A DNA stretch of 64,000 nt from Fidelibacterota bacterium (GCA_004124295.1 SCKI01000004.1:62001-126000), one strand, 5' to 3'; positions 53,353 to 62,836 are shown, numbered from the stretch's first letter. Translations and numbers: made by a program. Notes: generated by a model not told the origin, from the sequence alone.

Positions 53353-53677
53353 ATGAAAAAACGGTCCAGACATCCTGGCTCACATGTGATCACGGCATTC
53401 ATAATGCTGCTGAGTGGAGCCGCTGCCCAGACGGGGTGGATCGACTCCACCCTTGCAACTGGTTCCTTCGCCGATGGCCCGACCCGATCTGGTGGAGCGC
53501 AGTCTGGCTGAGTATACTGGTGTGCAATCCGTGGTCCTCGACCGTGCCTCCAGCCGGCTGGCGGTCCGCTATGACAAGGCCCGCATCACCCTCACCGACC
53601 TGGAGCACCTGTTGACGACGCTCGGTTATCGTGCCCTGCAGCTGCAAACCGTGCAGGCGGCGCAGGCTTCCCTCTAG
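53353..53677 (+). pseudogene. Frameshifted exported heavy-metal-associated (HMA)-like protein
   Basis: A signal peptide frame from ATG 53353 (VITAFIMLLSGAAAQ) runs to a TGA at 53511. The neighbouring frame, from about 53480, encodes VERSLAEYTGVQSVVLD and RASSRLAVRYDKARITLTDL with LLTTLGYRA, the second half of an HMA-type metal-binding fold. A one-base shift near 53475-53485 would join them. The CxxC metal motif expected at the join is absent. It is either a decayed gene or a sequencing indel; a terminator follows at 53705. Confidence 0.55.
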
Positions 53678-53704
53678 CGCTGGAGACTGAATAAATCTTG
53701 CCCC

Positions 53705-53730
53705 AGCCCGGCCAGTTCCGGGCTTTTTTA
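53705..53730 (+). terminator. Rho-independent terminator
   Basis: AGCCCGG-CCAGTT-CCGGGCT followed by six T. It would end transcripts from the genes at 52222 and 53353. Confidence 0.88.
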
Positions 53731-53800
53731 TTGCCGGGCCACCTGGTTGTCATTCCGAGTTCGGCGACAGACGGACGAGGCAGCCCAATCCCGCCGCCAT

Positions 53801-53945
53801 GAATGACGGTAATCATCAATAGTATAGTCATATTATCTTGCATAATCGCACATTTTATCGTACCATCAGCCGTTCAGGGGGAACAATGTGAGTAGAAGTT
53901 TTCCAACTATTTCTACACTCAGGCTGGCGGCACTGGCTCTGCCAG
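53801..53945 (+). repeat. Duplicated promoter-leader module, copy 2
   Basis: Matches 52136-52280 through the upstream AT-rich region, CAGGGGGAAC and the leader codons (TISTLRLAALAL). Confidence 0.75.
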
Positions 53946-54853
53946 CCCTTATCATCCTGCTATCCCTTACAGCCTGTGACCTGGGCGATCTGGCTAAGCA
54001 AGAAATCGGAGTTACCGGAGTTACCGCAGGAATCCCTAATCCGGCAATTGACAGCTATCCGGCCTGGAGCCCGGATGGCACGGTCATTGCGTTTTATCAC
54101 CACGGCGTCACGTACGCGTCTTATGCAGAGCGGGGCTACATTATTCACCCTGACTCAGTCGGCATTTGGTTCATTGCTCCTGATGGCAGTGACAAGCGCA
54201 TGTTTCTCCAGGGGGGACGCAATCCTGCCTGGGGGCCGCAGGGTAAAAAGTTAGTATTTAATTCTGGTCAACAAATATTTAAGATAATGGCAAATGGTGA
54301 TGGTCTTACGCAACTCACATTTGAGGGCCGCAACTTCTTTCCAGCCATTAGCCCTGACGGCAATTCTATCGTGTATGACTCTAACCTGGACGACACAAAA
54401 TATGATGTATGGCTGATGTTAATCGATGGGAAAAACAAGCGGAACATAAGCCTTACTGGGGCATCAACACAGGTGGAGCCTGGGCGAAGACCCCGCTGGA
54501 GCCCAGACGGCAATAAAATCATCCACGAGCGATTTGACGCTAATACGAACGCGGAAACAGATATCTATACAATGGATACAGGCGGAGCTCAATCCAAATT
54601 TCTAGGCCCTGGATCTACGGCTCGATACTCCCCGGATGGAAGACAAATAACCTTTGCGTACGATTCAAATATCTGGGTTATGGACAATACAGGGAAGAAC
54701 CAAGTCAAACTGACGTCTGATCTTGGCTTTGAACCTAGTTGGTCGCCAGATGGTCAGCATATCGTATACGGTGGACCAGAACATACGCTCTGGATTATGG
54801 AATCGGATGGGCGTAACAAAAGGCAGTTTACATTCAAACCCGATTCGCTTTGA
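53888..54853 (+). CDS. TolB-like beta-propeller lipoprotein (paralogue)
   Basis: The 321-residue product from GTG 53888 has a leader ending LLSLTACDL (lipobox LTAC) and TolB units SYPAWSPDGTVIAFYHHG, NPAWGPQGKKLVFNSG, FPAISPDGNSIVYDS, RPRWSPDGNKIIHERF, TARYSPDGRQITFAY and EPSWSPDGQHIVYGG, about six blades. It pairs with the gene at 52222 and shares its promoter and leader. A protein-binding propeller in the periplasm is likely; TolA/Pal partners are not adjacent. Confidence 0.9.
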   Translation: MSRSFPTISTLRLAALALPALIILLSLTACDLGDLAKQEIGVTGVTAGIPNPAIDSYPAWSPDGTVIAFYHHGVTYASYAERGYIIHPDSVGIWFIAPDGSDKRMFLQGGRNPAWGPQGKKLVFNSGQQIFKIMANGDGLTQLTFEGRNFFPAISPDGNSIVYDSNLDDTKYDVWLMLIDGKNKRNISLTGASTQVEPGRRPRWSPDGNKIIHERFDANTNAETDIYTMDTGGAQSKFLGPGSTARYSPDGRQITFAYDSNIWVMDNTGKNQVKLTSDLGFEPSWSPDGQHIVYGGPEHTLWIMESDGRNKRQFTFKPDSL

Positions 54854-54910
54854 GTAAGATAAGGCTCGTTACAAAACTCCGTTGATAATCATAAAGGGGG
54901 GAATGGTTAC

Positions 54911-57340
54911 ATGCTTCATAGAAATTCACTATACTTGACAGCGTTGACAATCGTTCTGGTTTCATCGCCAGGCGTAATGCAAACGCGAGACTTTGAGCGC
55001 GAAATCGTGGTTATGTTTAGCGCCGGAGCATTGCAATTCCCTGAAAATGCTATCGCTGACTTAGATCAGATTACTTTTTCAAATCCTGCCATACGTGCTG
55101 CCCTGGATAACAGGGGTATCACCCGAATTCAAAAAGCATTTCCAAATTTTAAAATTAGTGATACACGGGCTGTATCTCGCACAGGCGAAGTCGTAGAACT
55201 CGCCGATCTTTCAAATATTTATATCATCCCAGTTCCTGATGGACAGGGGATAGCAGAACTGGTCGACGACTTGTCAGCATTCGGAGAGGTAATATATGCG
55301 GAGCCCAATGGTCTCGCAATCCCTGCTGTCGTATATCCGAATGATCCTCTCTTTGATTCTCCAGTTAGCCCTGGCATTGGGGGACATCAATGGAACCTGC
55401 TGAATACGGGTCAATCAGGAGGAAGTTCCGGTGCTGACATAGATGCACCCGAGGCCTGGGACATTACCATCGGTGATGTGGGCACCACAATTGGAGTCGT
55501 GGATTTTGGTGTTTGGAACAATCATGAGGATTTATTGGGCAAGGTGACGGGGGATGCCAACTATGGGAACCATGGAACACATGTGGCTGGAATTGCGGCT
55601 GCAAACACAAACAATGGGGTGGGGATTGCCGGAATTGACTGGGCAGCTCAAATAGAAACGCAAGACCTTACCGGGGCTGATGATGTGGGTGTTTATAACG
55701 CGATTATGGATGCAGTAAATGCCGGTTCTGATGTTCTCAATAACAGTTGGCTGTTGTGCTCTAACTGCCAAAATCCGGTACCCACACCAAGGTATTCCAT
55801 TACGGTTAGATTGGCGTTTGCAAACGCGTACAAGCTAAATGTGGTGGCAGCTGTTGCGATGGGTAATTACAATTCTGCAACAACGTATTACCCGGCAGGT
55901 TTTGGACAAGGCATCATAGCAGTAGGTGCAACGAACAGAGACGATTTGCGCTGGGACTGGGAAGGCACCCAGGGTTCAAATTCCGGCAGCCATATTGATG
56001 TTGTGGCACCCGGTGAGGATATAATAAGCACAGTGACATATTTTGTCGGCTTATATGGAGGTAGATATGACGTATTCACCGGCACATCAATGGCCACACC
56101 GCATATCTCAGGTATTGCCGGGTTACTTTTAGCTCAAAACCCCAATCTTTATAACGATGATATCGAGCAGGTAATAAGGATATCAGCAGAGGATAAAGGT
56201 GTATCTGGTTTTGATAACCTCTACGGCGACGGCCGCGTCAACGCCCGCAAGGCACTCGATCTCATCCGCCCGCCCAATGTTCTGAGCCAATTAACTGCGA
56301 GCGGTGGAACCGCCACAAACCCAAGCGGCCAAATCGGGGTCATCTTCTATAGTACGCCCGGTCTGGCGGACGGGGCGTACTGGGCCAATCGGTGGGAAGT
56401 GAGAAAAACCGTCACCTTCACCGAAACTTATGAATCCGCACCTTATGTGTGGGGCCGGGGCGCGGCGACGGATGGGTATTCCGATGACAACCCCAATTAT
56501 GGCATGGGGTGGAGCGGCGTCGTGGGCGGGAGTGTGACCACCACGGGAGCTGAGTTGCGTACGTATGCATATCAAGTCTGGGAGATACTTCAAAACTTTG
56601 AAGTCGGGGAATATTTGGGCTGGTTTCCCACCTCGCCAAGCAATGTCCTCCTTGCCTACACAGCACTGGGGGTGCCACAGCCCGATCCGCCCCCCGGCGC
56701 GCCGACGAACCTGCAGATCACGAATTTGATACAGTTAGGCCAACCTGTTCAGCTGGCCTGGAACGCCAATCCCGAGCCGGACATCAATTACTATAGAGTC
56801 TGGCGGGAATGCACTGATCTGGCCGACCCGGCCTGCAATCTGCAGGCGATTGGCGCCACTGCCGGTACCTCTTACACGGATACCTGGGTGAGCGTCGAGT
56901 GGCCATTCCCCGGCGTGGAAATATTTACCTACTACGTCTCGGCCGTGGATGATGGCGGCAATGAATCGGCCAAATCTTCCCCGGCGGACACTTGGGGTGA
57001 TTGGTTGATGAAGCAGTTGGGTCCCGAGATTGCCAGCCTGCCGGAGCAGTACGCCTTGCATCCGGCCCACCCCAACCCCTTCAATCCGGCCACAACGATC
57101 CAATATGACCTGCCCGAACCCAGCCAGGTGCAGCTGGTGGTCTACGATCTGGCTGGCCGGACAGTAACCACCCTGGTGAGCGGTGTGGTGAACGCCGGAT
57201 ACGGGGCCGCCCTCTGGCAGGGCCGGGATGGGTCCGGCCGGCCTGTGCCGACGGGGGTCTACATTTACCGCATCATTGCCACTGGCCTGGACAGCGGGGA
57301 GCGCTTCACCCAGACCCGCAAGATGGTTTTACTCAAATAA
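54911..57340 (+). CDS. Secreted subtilisin-family (S8) protease with type IX sorting domain
   Basis: The ATG at 54911 has AAAGGGGGG upstream. The 809-residue protein has a leader, an inhibitor-like propeptide (about residues 25-130), and a subtilase domain with catalytic Asp in TIGVVDFGVWNNHEDLLG, His in GNHGTHVAGIAAA, oxyanion Asn in NNSW and Ser in TGTSMATPHISGIAG. A fibronectin III-like unit follows, then a sorting domain with PAHPNPFNPATTIQYDLP and KMVLLK. It is exported and active by sequence. The first 1.3 kb is AT-rich and the rest GC-rich, with a sharp change near 56,220, so the catalytic domain may have been acquired. Confidence 0.93.
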   Translation: MLHRNSLYLTALTIVLVSSPGVMQTRDFEREIVVMFSAGALQFPENAIADLDQITFSNPAIRAALDNRGITRIQKAFPNFKISDTRAVSRTGEVVELADLSNIYIIPVPDGQGIAELVDDLSAFGEVIYAEPNGLAIPAVVYPNDPLFDSPVSPGIGGHQWNLLNTGQSGGSSGADIDAPEAWDITIGDVGTTIGVVDFGVWNNHEDLLGKVTGDANYGNHGTHVAGIAAANTNNGVGIAGIDWAAQIETQDLTGADDVGVYNAIMDAVNAGSDVLNNSWLLCSNCQNPVPTPRYSITVRLAFANAYKLNVVAAVAMGNYNSATTYYPAGFGQGIIAVGATNRDDLRWDWEGTQGSNSGSHIDVVAPGEDIISTVTYFVGLYGGRYDVFTGTSMATPHISGIAGLLLAQNPNLYNDDIEQVIRISAEDKGVSGFDNLYGDGRVNARKALDLIRPPNVLSQLTASGGTATNPSGQIGVIFYSTPGLADGAYWANRWEVRKTVTFTETYESAPYVWGRGAATDGYSDDNPNYGMGWSGVVGGSVTTTGAELRTYAYQVWEILQNFEVGEYLGWFPTSPSNVLLAYTALGVPQPDPPPGAPTNLQITNLIQLGQPVQLAWNANPEPDINYYRVWRECTDLADPACNLQAIGATAGTSYTDTWVSVEWPFPGVEIFTYYVSAVDDGGNESAKSSPADTWGDWLMKQLGPEIASLPEQYALHPAHPNPFNPATTIQYDLPEPSQVQLVVYDLAGRTVTTLVSGVVNAGYGAALWQGRDGSGRPVPTGVYIYRIIATGLDSGERFTQTRKMVLLK

Positions 57341-57368
57341 GCTTGCCCTGAGCTTGCCGAAGGGCTTG

Positions 57369-57407
57369 CCCTGAGCGCTTCGAGTGCGCCGCGCTTCCTC
57401 AGCACAG
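57369..57407 (+). repeat. 39-base dispersed repeat, copy 3
   Basis: Close copy of 50112-50150, again in a gap between convergent genes. Confidence 0.75.
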
Positions 57408-57427
57408 CCTTGCGGAAGGAGCCTGCC

Positions 57428-59881
57428 CTAAAAATCCTCCTCGAAATCCCCCTCCCGGTCCTCCCGGTTCCGGCGCTCCTTGAAGCTGTTGAAATTGTAG
57501 GTCAGGGTCAGCACTGCCGTGGGCGAACGGCGGGTCGAAAGGCTGTAGTAGTCGAAGCCGGGGCCCTGGGTGGTGACCTCGCGCTTCGCCGTGCGCAAGA
57601 TGTCCCCCAGTTGCAGAGTCGCGTTCAGGCGCTTGCCCAGCAGGGACTGCCTGATGGCCAGACTCACCGTCTGCATCCCTGCACGGCGGCCCTGGGCCGA
57701 TACGGATGGGCTGGTCATCCGTGCGACCAGCTGAATGCGGGTATTTTCCCCGATCCGGAAGGTGTTGTTCAGCCGCAGATTCCAGTTCTCGCTGGAGCGG
57801 GAGAAGTCGCGTCCGTCCAGGGCCCCATCGAGCTGAAAAGTGTACACGGTACCGATGATATTGATGTTCCACCACCTGATCTGGCGCAGATTAAGCATGG
57901 CCTCCAGCCCAACGGACCGGCTGGTGCCGATATTTTCGGGCCGGGTAAGCATGATGTTGGTATCATAGATGGAGCGGATGCGCTCCACCACGTTCTCCAC
58001 CTGGCGCAGGTAGGTCTCCAGGGAGAGGACATTCCGCCCCAGGGGCAGTTGCAGGCCCAGCTCGTAGGAGTTGATGTAGGACGGTTCCAGGGCCGGATTG
58101 CCGCTGCGGACATTGTAGGCATTTTCCCAGGTCAGGAACGGTTCCAGGAACCAGCCCCGGGGCCGCCGGATGCGCAGGGAATAGCTGGCCAGCAGCTGCA
58201 CCCGCTCGCTGATATTGTAGGACGTATGCAGGGAGGGGAAAACATCCCAGCGGTCGATGGTAAAGGCTTCCTGCAGCTCCGGGGTGTCGATATTGCGGTA
58301 GGTGTATTCTCCCCGCACCCCAACCTGATAGCTCAGGGCCCGGCCCTCGTTGGCATATTGGGCAAACAGGGAGTGGATGTCGCGGCGATAGTCGATGTTG
58401 TTGCCAAACTCGGGCTGGTCCAGATAGACCCCCTGCTGGGGGTCGTAATAGAGGACGCCGGTTTCGTCCTCGCTGCTGCCGACACGGCCCTGGTAGCCGG
58501 CCTCGAAGCGGGAGCTTTCGCTCAGCGGCCGGGTGTATTCCAGCTGGGTCCGGAATTGGAGCGCGGGCCCTTTTTCGATAACCTGCTGTCCCTCGGTGAT
58601 GATATTGTCGAGGGTAAATAGCTCGCTGATACTGGTTTCATCACCGCCCCGGGAACTGAAATACAGCCGGACCTTGAGCTCGTGTAGAGGTCGGGCAAAC
58701 TTGTGGCTGTACTCACCGTTGATGGCCAGGAACACGCCGCCCCGGTCTGTCTGGCTGGCGCTGAGATACTGGTCCAGCAGGCTGCCCGGTTCGACGCTTT
58801 CCTCAAATTCGAGGTTGCTCCCCCGGGAATAGTTCATCTGTCCCAGACGGAAGCCAAGGGTAACAACATCCTTTTGGGTCAGGTCGGCCGAGAGCTCGCC
58901 CTGGAAGTTGTAGCGTTGCATCCGGAACAGGTTGGTGCCGTCGGAGACCAGCGAGGTGGTGGTGCCGTTGAAGGTGGTGATGTTTTCCGCCTGCAGCGTG
59001 CCGGGGAAATTCCGCTGGTTCAAATTAGCCCCCAGCGCGGCGTTCCATTTATTGGTCCGGTAGCTGATCAAAAAGTCGCCGCCGTAATTCTCGTACAGCC
59101 CGCCGTGACTGTTCAGCAGTCCGCTCACCCCTTGAAGGATACTCTTCTTGGTGATGATATTGATGATCCCTGCCACGCCGTCGGGGTCGTATTTGGCGGA
59201 GGGGTTGGTCATAATCTCGATGGTGCTGATGATGCTGGCCGGGGTCTGCTGCAGGACGTCGTTGGCATCCAGCACCGTGGGGCGGCCATCAATGAGCACG
59301 GTAAAGCTGCTGCTCCCGCGCAGCTCGACATTTCCGTCAATATCGACAGTTATCGAGGGGACGTTTTCCAGCGCATCCACCGCCGACCCGGCCACAGCAG
59401 TGAGTTGCCCGGACACGTCCACTATCTTTTTATCCAGTTTGTAGGTCACCAGGGGCCGTTCCTGCACGACCTCAATGGCCTCGGACTGGATGACCGCCGG
59501 CCGCAGCCCGATGGTGCCCAGGTTCGCCGTTGGCCGCCGGGGCAAGATCATCAGCGTATCAATAGAGCGGGCGTAATAGCCGATGAATTTGGCTTTCAGG
59601 AAGTAGCGTCCCGGCAGGAGATCCTGCAGGGTAAAGTTGCCTGCGGCGTCAGTGGTGCTGCCGGTGACCAGCACACTGTCCCGGGCCCGGAACAGGGATA
59701 TGTTGGCGTATTCGAGGGGCGTCTGGGAGGCTTCGTCCACCACCGTACCGCTGATCTCGCCGATGGGCTCCATGCGGAATTGCCGGTTGCCGGACCTCGG
59801 ACGCTGGCCGCGCTGGGCCGATAATAGCGTTGCGCCGAAGATCAACAGGCCGGCGGCCAGGATGATAGTGCGTGGTTTCAT
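57428..59881 (-). CDS. TonB-dependent-receptor-like outer-membrane protein (OMP_b-brl class)
   Basis: The 817-residue protein has a signal peptide (TIILAAGLLIFGATLLSA), a carboxypeptidase-regulatory-like domain (GEISGTVVDEASQTPLEYAN, about residues 40-130), a plug domain (SAVDALENVPSITVDIDGNV, TVLIDGRP, IEIMTNPSAKYDPDGVAGII) and a long barrel ending in an aromatic strand region. This is the OMP_b-brl_3 type of FCB bacteria. Substrate is unknown. Ordering with the convergent protease gene suggests no operon. Confidence 0.92.
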   Translation of the reverse strand: MKPRTIILAAGLLIFGATLLSAQRGQRPRSGNRQFRMEPIGEISGTVVDEASQTPLEYANISLFRARDSVLVTGSTTDAAGNFTLQDLLPGRYFLKAKFIGYYARSIDTLMILPRRPTANLGTIGLRPAVIQSEAIEVVQERPLVTYKLDKKIVDVSGQLTAVAGSAVDALENVPSITVDIDGNVELRGSSSFTVLIDGRPTVLDANDVLQQTPASIISTIEIMTNPSAKYDPDGVAGIINIITKKSILQGVSGLLNSHGGLYENYGGDFLISYRTNKWNAALGANLNQRNFPGTLQAENITTFNGTTTSLVSDGTNLFRMQRYNFQGELSADLTQKDVVTLGFRLGQMNYSRGSNLEFEESVEPGSLLDQYLSASQTDRGGVFLAINGEYSHKFARPLHELKVRLYFSSRGGDETSISELFTLDNIITEGQQVIEKGPALQFRTQLEYTRPLSESSRFEAGYQGRVGSSEDETGVLYYDPQQGVYLDQPEFGNNIDYRRDIHSLFAQYANEGRALSYQVGVRGEYTYRNIDTPELQEAFTIDRWDVFPSLHTSYNISERVQLLASYSLRIRRPRGWFLEPFLTWENAYNVRSGNPALEPSYINSYELGLQLPLGRNVLSLETYLRQVENVVERIRSIYDTNIMLTRPENIGTSRSVGLEAMLNLRQIRWWNINIIGTVYTFQLDGALDGRDFSRSSENWNLRLNNTFRIGENTRIQLVARMTSPSVSAQGRRAGMQTVSLAIRQSLLGKRLNATLQLGDILRTAKREVTTQGPGFDYYSLSTRRSPTAVLTLTYNFNSFKERRNREDREGDFEEDF

Positions 59882-60217
59882 GCGCTCATTTCCTCAAAGT
59901 TACGGTTCGCTCCAAGCCGCCCTCCCAGGGCAGCGCCAAGGGTAACTCCCGGAGGCAGACACGGCAGTCCTCTCCGGCAGATTGACCGCCGACGGGTCAA
60001 TTATACCCTATAGACGCACCCGATTCGGTAAGGTTAACGGCGGGGTAATCAGTGGCAGGAGCAGTGGGCAGTAGCAGGGGCGGTGGTCAGTGATCAGTAA
60101 GCCCCAGCCCAACCGCCCCATCATTTCCTTGCCTTATGCCCCGAAATGGGCGACCTTTCATTGAAAGTTCCTGATAAAGTCCTGTTTCATTTTACCCTTA
60201 GTAGTTGGGGGGATTCC
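59882..60217. other. Non-coding stretch between receptor and cassette region
   Basis: No gene is seen. It contains a GC-rich spacer and low-complexity runs of cagtagcagtggg type (about 60050-60095) that also occur near 52050-52110 and 41000-41020. Confidence 0.5.
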
Positions 60218-60919
60218 ATGAAGGCAGCAGCATTTTCTCGAGGCAGCGCAACAATCCTGGCAGCACTGTATCTGGCGGCCGGGGCCGCACCGGCCTACGG
60301 ACAGAACGGCTGGACGGATGGCAGCAACGTAGTTTATACGACCATAGCCACCGATAAAGTCGGCATCGGGACGGCCAGTCCCGCAGAGGAACTTCATATC
60401 CACAAGGCTTCAGGTACTTATCCTCGTATTCAGATAACGGATAATACCACCACTGATGCTCAAAACAACGGCCTGATTATTCAGTTAGACGGCTCTCAGG
60501 GGGTAGGGTTTTGGAATTTTGAGAACACGGAAATGTATTTTGCAACGGCCAACAGCAGAAGAATGACAATACTGTCCGGCGGCAACGTCGGCATAGGGAC
60601 GGACGGCCCTCAATCCAAGTTAGCTGTGGACGGAATAATCACAGCCAAGGAAGTCAAGGTAACCTCTACCGGCTGGCCCGACTATGTCTTCGGTTCTGAT
60701 TACAACCTGATGCCCCTCAGCGCAGTGGCTGCCTATATTGCGGCCCACGGCCATCTGCCGGAGGTTCCATCGACCGAGGAAGTGGCGGCCAATGGGATCA
60801 GCCTGGGGGCCTCTCAGGCGTTGCTGCTGAAGAAAATCGAGGAGCTGACCCTGTATATGATCGAGATGCAACAGGAGAACGAAGCGCTGAGGGAGCGGCT
60901 GGGCAAACTGGAGAACTAA
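60218..60919 (+). CDS. Exported fibre-like protein with C-terminal coiled coil
   Basis: From ATG 60218 the 233-residue product has a signal peptide (ATILAALYLAAGAAPAYG), a repeated VGIGTASPAEELHIHKAS and NVGIGTDGPQSKLAVDG motif like phage tail-fibre and FCB surface proteins, and a C-terminal part (LPEVPSTEEVAANGISLG) ending in a coiled coil (LLKKIEELTLYMIEMQQENE). Related FCB proteins end this way beside S74-like chaperone domains. It begins the small exported protein cluster. Confidence 0.85.
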   Translation: MKAAAFSRGSATILAALYLAAGAAPAYGQNGWTDGSNVVYTTIATDKVGIGTASPAEELHIHKASGTYPRIQITDNTTTDAQNNGLIIQLDGSQGVGFWNFENTEMYFATANSRRMTILSGGNVGIGTDGPQSKLAVDGIITAKEVKVTSTGWPDYVFGSDYNLMPLSAVAAYIAAHGHLPEVPSTEEVAANGISLGASQALLLKKIEELTLYMIEMQQENEALRERLGKLEN

Positions 60920-60950
60920 TGGGGGAAAAACTAATGGGAGCAGATAAATA

Positions 60951-61373
60951 ATGAAACAGACGCTGATTGTAGCCCTGCAGATGGGCTTTGTCATAGCTTT
61001 GGCGGGCTGCCAGGAGGATGTGCCCGACGCCGATCTGATAGGCACCCTGTGGACCCTGCAATCCATAGAAGTGCCGGGAGAACCAGACATCCTGCCTGGC
61101 GCTACCAAGGTATACAACATCCAATTCTTTGGGGACTACCGTCTTAAGGGGCGAGATGACTGCAATGGTTACAGTGGCATCTATGCGCTCTCAGGAGAAT
61201 CAGAAATAAAGTTAGGTCGTATTGTCACAACACTCAGGGGTTGTGGACCGTCAAGAATAGGGGGCCATTACTACCAGGCACTTCGTGTTGTTGATGCCCA
61301 TGATATTATAGGCAATACTCTAAAGTTGCAGTACGATATTGGGTCGGCGCTAAAGTATCAAAATCTGGAGTAG
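60951..61373 (+). CDS. META/HslJ-like lipoprotein
   Basis: The 140-residue protein has a lipobox leader (LQMGFVIALAGCQED) and a META domain: LIGTLWTLQSIEVPGEPD, FFGDYRLKGRDDCNGYSG, KLGRIVTTLRGC. META domains occur in HslJ and other envelope stress lipoproteins; function is unclear. Its start and first 40 mature residues recur at the window end (63829). Confidence 0.85.
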   Translation: MKQTLIVALQMGFVIALAGCQEDVPDADLIGTLWTLQSIEVPGEPDILPGATKVYNIQFFGDYRLKGRDDCNGYSGIYALSGESEIKLGRIVTTLRGCGPSRIGGHYYQALRVVDAHDIIGNTLKLQYDIGSALKYQNLE

Positions 61374-61379
61374 ACAACA

Positions 61380-61823
61380 ATGGTGAGCCTAAGGAAAATG
61401 ATGAAAAAGAACTACCTTTATATTAAGCAAATTGGTATAATCGTCGCTCTGGTCGGCCATCTAGGCCCAGTGGAGGCCCAGGTAAGCCAGGGTGGCCGTC
61501 CCTATAGCTTTTCCAGTATTGTGGCCGACTCAATTGCTACCCGCACTATGGCTAACCTAGATGTGGCTGCGCTGCTGCTTGAGGATGAGCTGGAAGCGGC
61601 ACAGGGCGCACCGGTCCCTCCCCGTTTTGGTTATGCCTTCAGCGTGAGCCTGGGGCTGGGAAGTGCCGGCACTTGGACCGACCTGCCCAACGGAGACCGG
61701 CTGTGGAGGCTGCGCATTTCAGCCCCAGGCGCTTACTCCATCAACCTGCTTTATGATGATTTCTGGTTGCCGGAGGGTGGGAGGCAGGTGATGTTGATTA
61801 AGGGGCTTGTGAGGCAGCAGTGA
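61380..61823 (+). CDS. Small exported protein of the A family, copy 1
   Basis: The 147-residue product has a leader (IGIIVALVGHLGPVEAQ) and the domain VSQGGRPYSFSSIVADSIAT, LDVAALLLEDELEAAQ, RFGYAFSVSLGLGSAGTW, LPNGDRLWRLRISAPGAYS, NLLYDDFWLPEGG. I know this domain as the N-terminal part of much longer trypsin-like peptidases of FCB bacteria; here it ends shortly after DDFWLPEGG, so these are stand-alone or truncated forms. It overlaps the next frame by four bases. Confidence 0.78.
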   Translation: MVSLRKMMKKNYLYIKQIGIIVALVGHLGPVEAQVSQGGRPYSFSSIVADSIATRTMANLDVAALLLEDELEAAQGAPVPPRFGYAFSVSLGLGSAGTWTDLPNGDRLWRLRISAPGAYSINLLYDDFWLPEGGRQVMLIKGLVRQQ

Positions 61824-61840
61824 AGCTAAGGAGAATTAAA

Positions 61841-62314
61841 ATGGGAAAAACGTTAACTTTCATATTAACCGTGGCTAGTGCCGTGACACTGGCAAGCTGC
61901 GATGGCGAAGCGCCCCGAGAGGTTATAGATGCCATACCAATCGTCCTTGTTGATGATTCTACCTATCGGGCCTACTTTATTCTCGTGGTTGACAGCCTAC
62001 CGGTCATCACGCAGATACAGGGAAATATCGAGGGGGATATCCTGCATCTGAACATCAAATATCTGGGGGGCTGCGAAGAGCAGGAGTTTGAGATGTTTGC
62101 AGGGCGATTTATTAGCTATAGCCTACCACCTCAAGGCCATACCCTGCTTGTTAATAGCGTGTCTCACGACACCTGCAAGGTCGAAACAAGGACAACCTTG
62201 ACCTTCGATCTAACCCCTTACAGGGAATATCTTCAGTCGAGCGGGTTGGTTAATTATGGACCGATAATTGTTGGGATTAACCGGGGCTTATTAGCTTTTG
62301 CTTATCATTATTAA
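61841..62314 (+). CDS. Small lipoprotein of the B family, copy 1
   Basis: AAGGAG precedes ATG 61841. The 157-residue protein has a leader with lipobox (VASAVTLASCDGE) and domain text EVIDAIPIVLVDDSTYRAYF, ITQIQGNIEGDILHLNIKYL, GCEEQEFEMF, TFDLTPYREYLQSSGL. I recognise no named family. It alternates with A-family genes in tandem and so probably works with them. Confidence 0.75.
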   Translation: MGKTLTFILTVASAVTLASCDGEAPREVIDAIPIVLVDDSTYRAYFILVVDSLPVITQIQGNIEGDILHLNIKYLGGCEEQEFEMFAGRFISYSLPPQGHTLLVNSVSHDTCKVETRTTLTFDLTPYREYLQSSGLVNYGPIIVGINRGLLAFAYHY

Positions 62315-62390
62315 CTGTGTCATGGATATGGCTGGATAATACTATTCTGTTCATATTCAAACGGGTTACAGTGAGAGGAGCCTGATCAGC

Positions 62391-62819
62391 ATGTTCAATA
62401 GCAGGAAGCCGCCCTGGCTGTATGCAGTCATGATCCTAGCTGTCATGCAATTCTGGGGCCAAAGGCTCTTTGGCCAGGTAAGCCAGGGTGGCCGGCCTTA
62501 CAGCTTTTCTATCACTGTTATCGACTCCATTGCTACACACACCACGGCCGCCCTGGATGTGGCTGCCCTGCTGGCTGAAGACGAGCTGGAAGCGGCCCAG
62601 GATTCACCGGTCCCTCCCCGCTTTGGCTATGCCTTCACGGTGAGCCTGGGGCCGGACAGCGTCGGCACCTGGACCGAGCTGCCCAATGGAGACCGTGTAT
62701 GGAGGCTCCGTATTGCCGCGCCAGACGCCTACTCCATTAACCTGCTTTATGATGAGTTCTGGTTGCCTGTCGACGGGCGGCAGGTAATGTTGATTAAGGG
62801 GCTTGTGAGGCAGCAGTGA
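62391..62819 (+). CDS. Small exported protein of the A family, copy 2
   Basis: GAGGAG precedes ATG 62391. The 142-residue product is highly similar to copy 1 in its domain (VSQGGRPYSFSITVIDSIAT; FGYAFTVSLGPDSVGTW; NLLYDEFWLPVDG). The leader differs (LYAVMILAVMQFWG). The end runs into the next B gene. Confidence 0.8.
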   Translation: MFNSRKPPWLYAVMILAVMQFWGQRLFGQVSQGGRPYSFSITVIDSIATHTTAALDVAALLAEDELEAAQDSPVPPRFGYAFTVSLGPDSVGTWTELPNGDRVWRLRIAAPDAYSINLLYDEFWLPVDGRQVMLIKGLVRQQ

Positions 62820-62836
62820 AGCTAAGGAGGACTAAA

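Noticed and set aside
53353-53677. Fourth selenoprotein at the TGA near 53509
   Set aside because: Sequence after that TGA in the same frame shows no homology; the HMA-like part is in another frame, so this is a frameshift.
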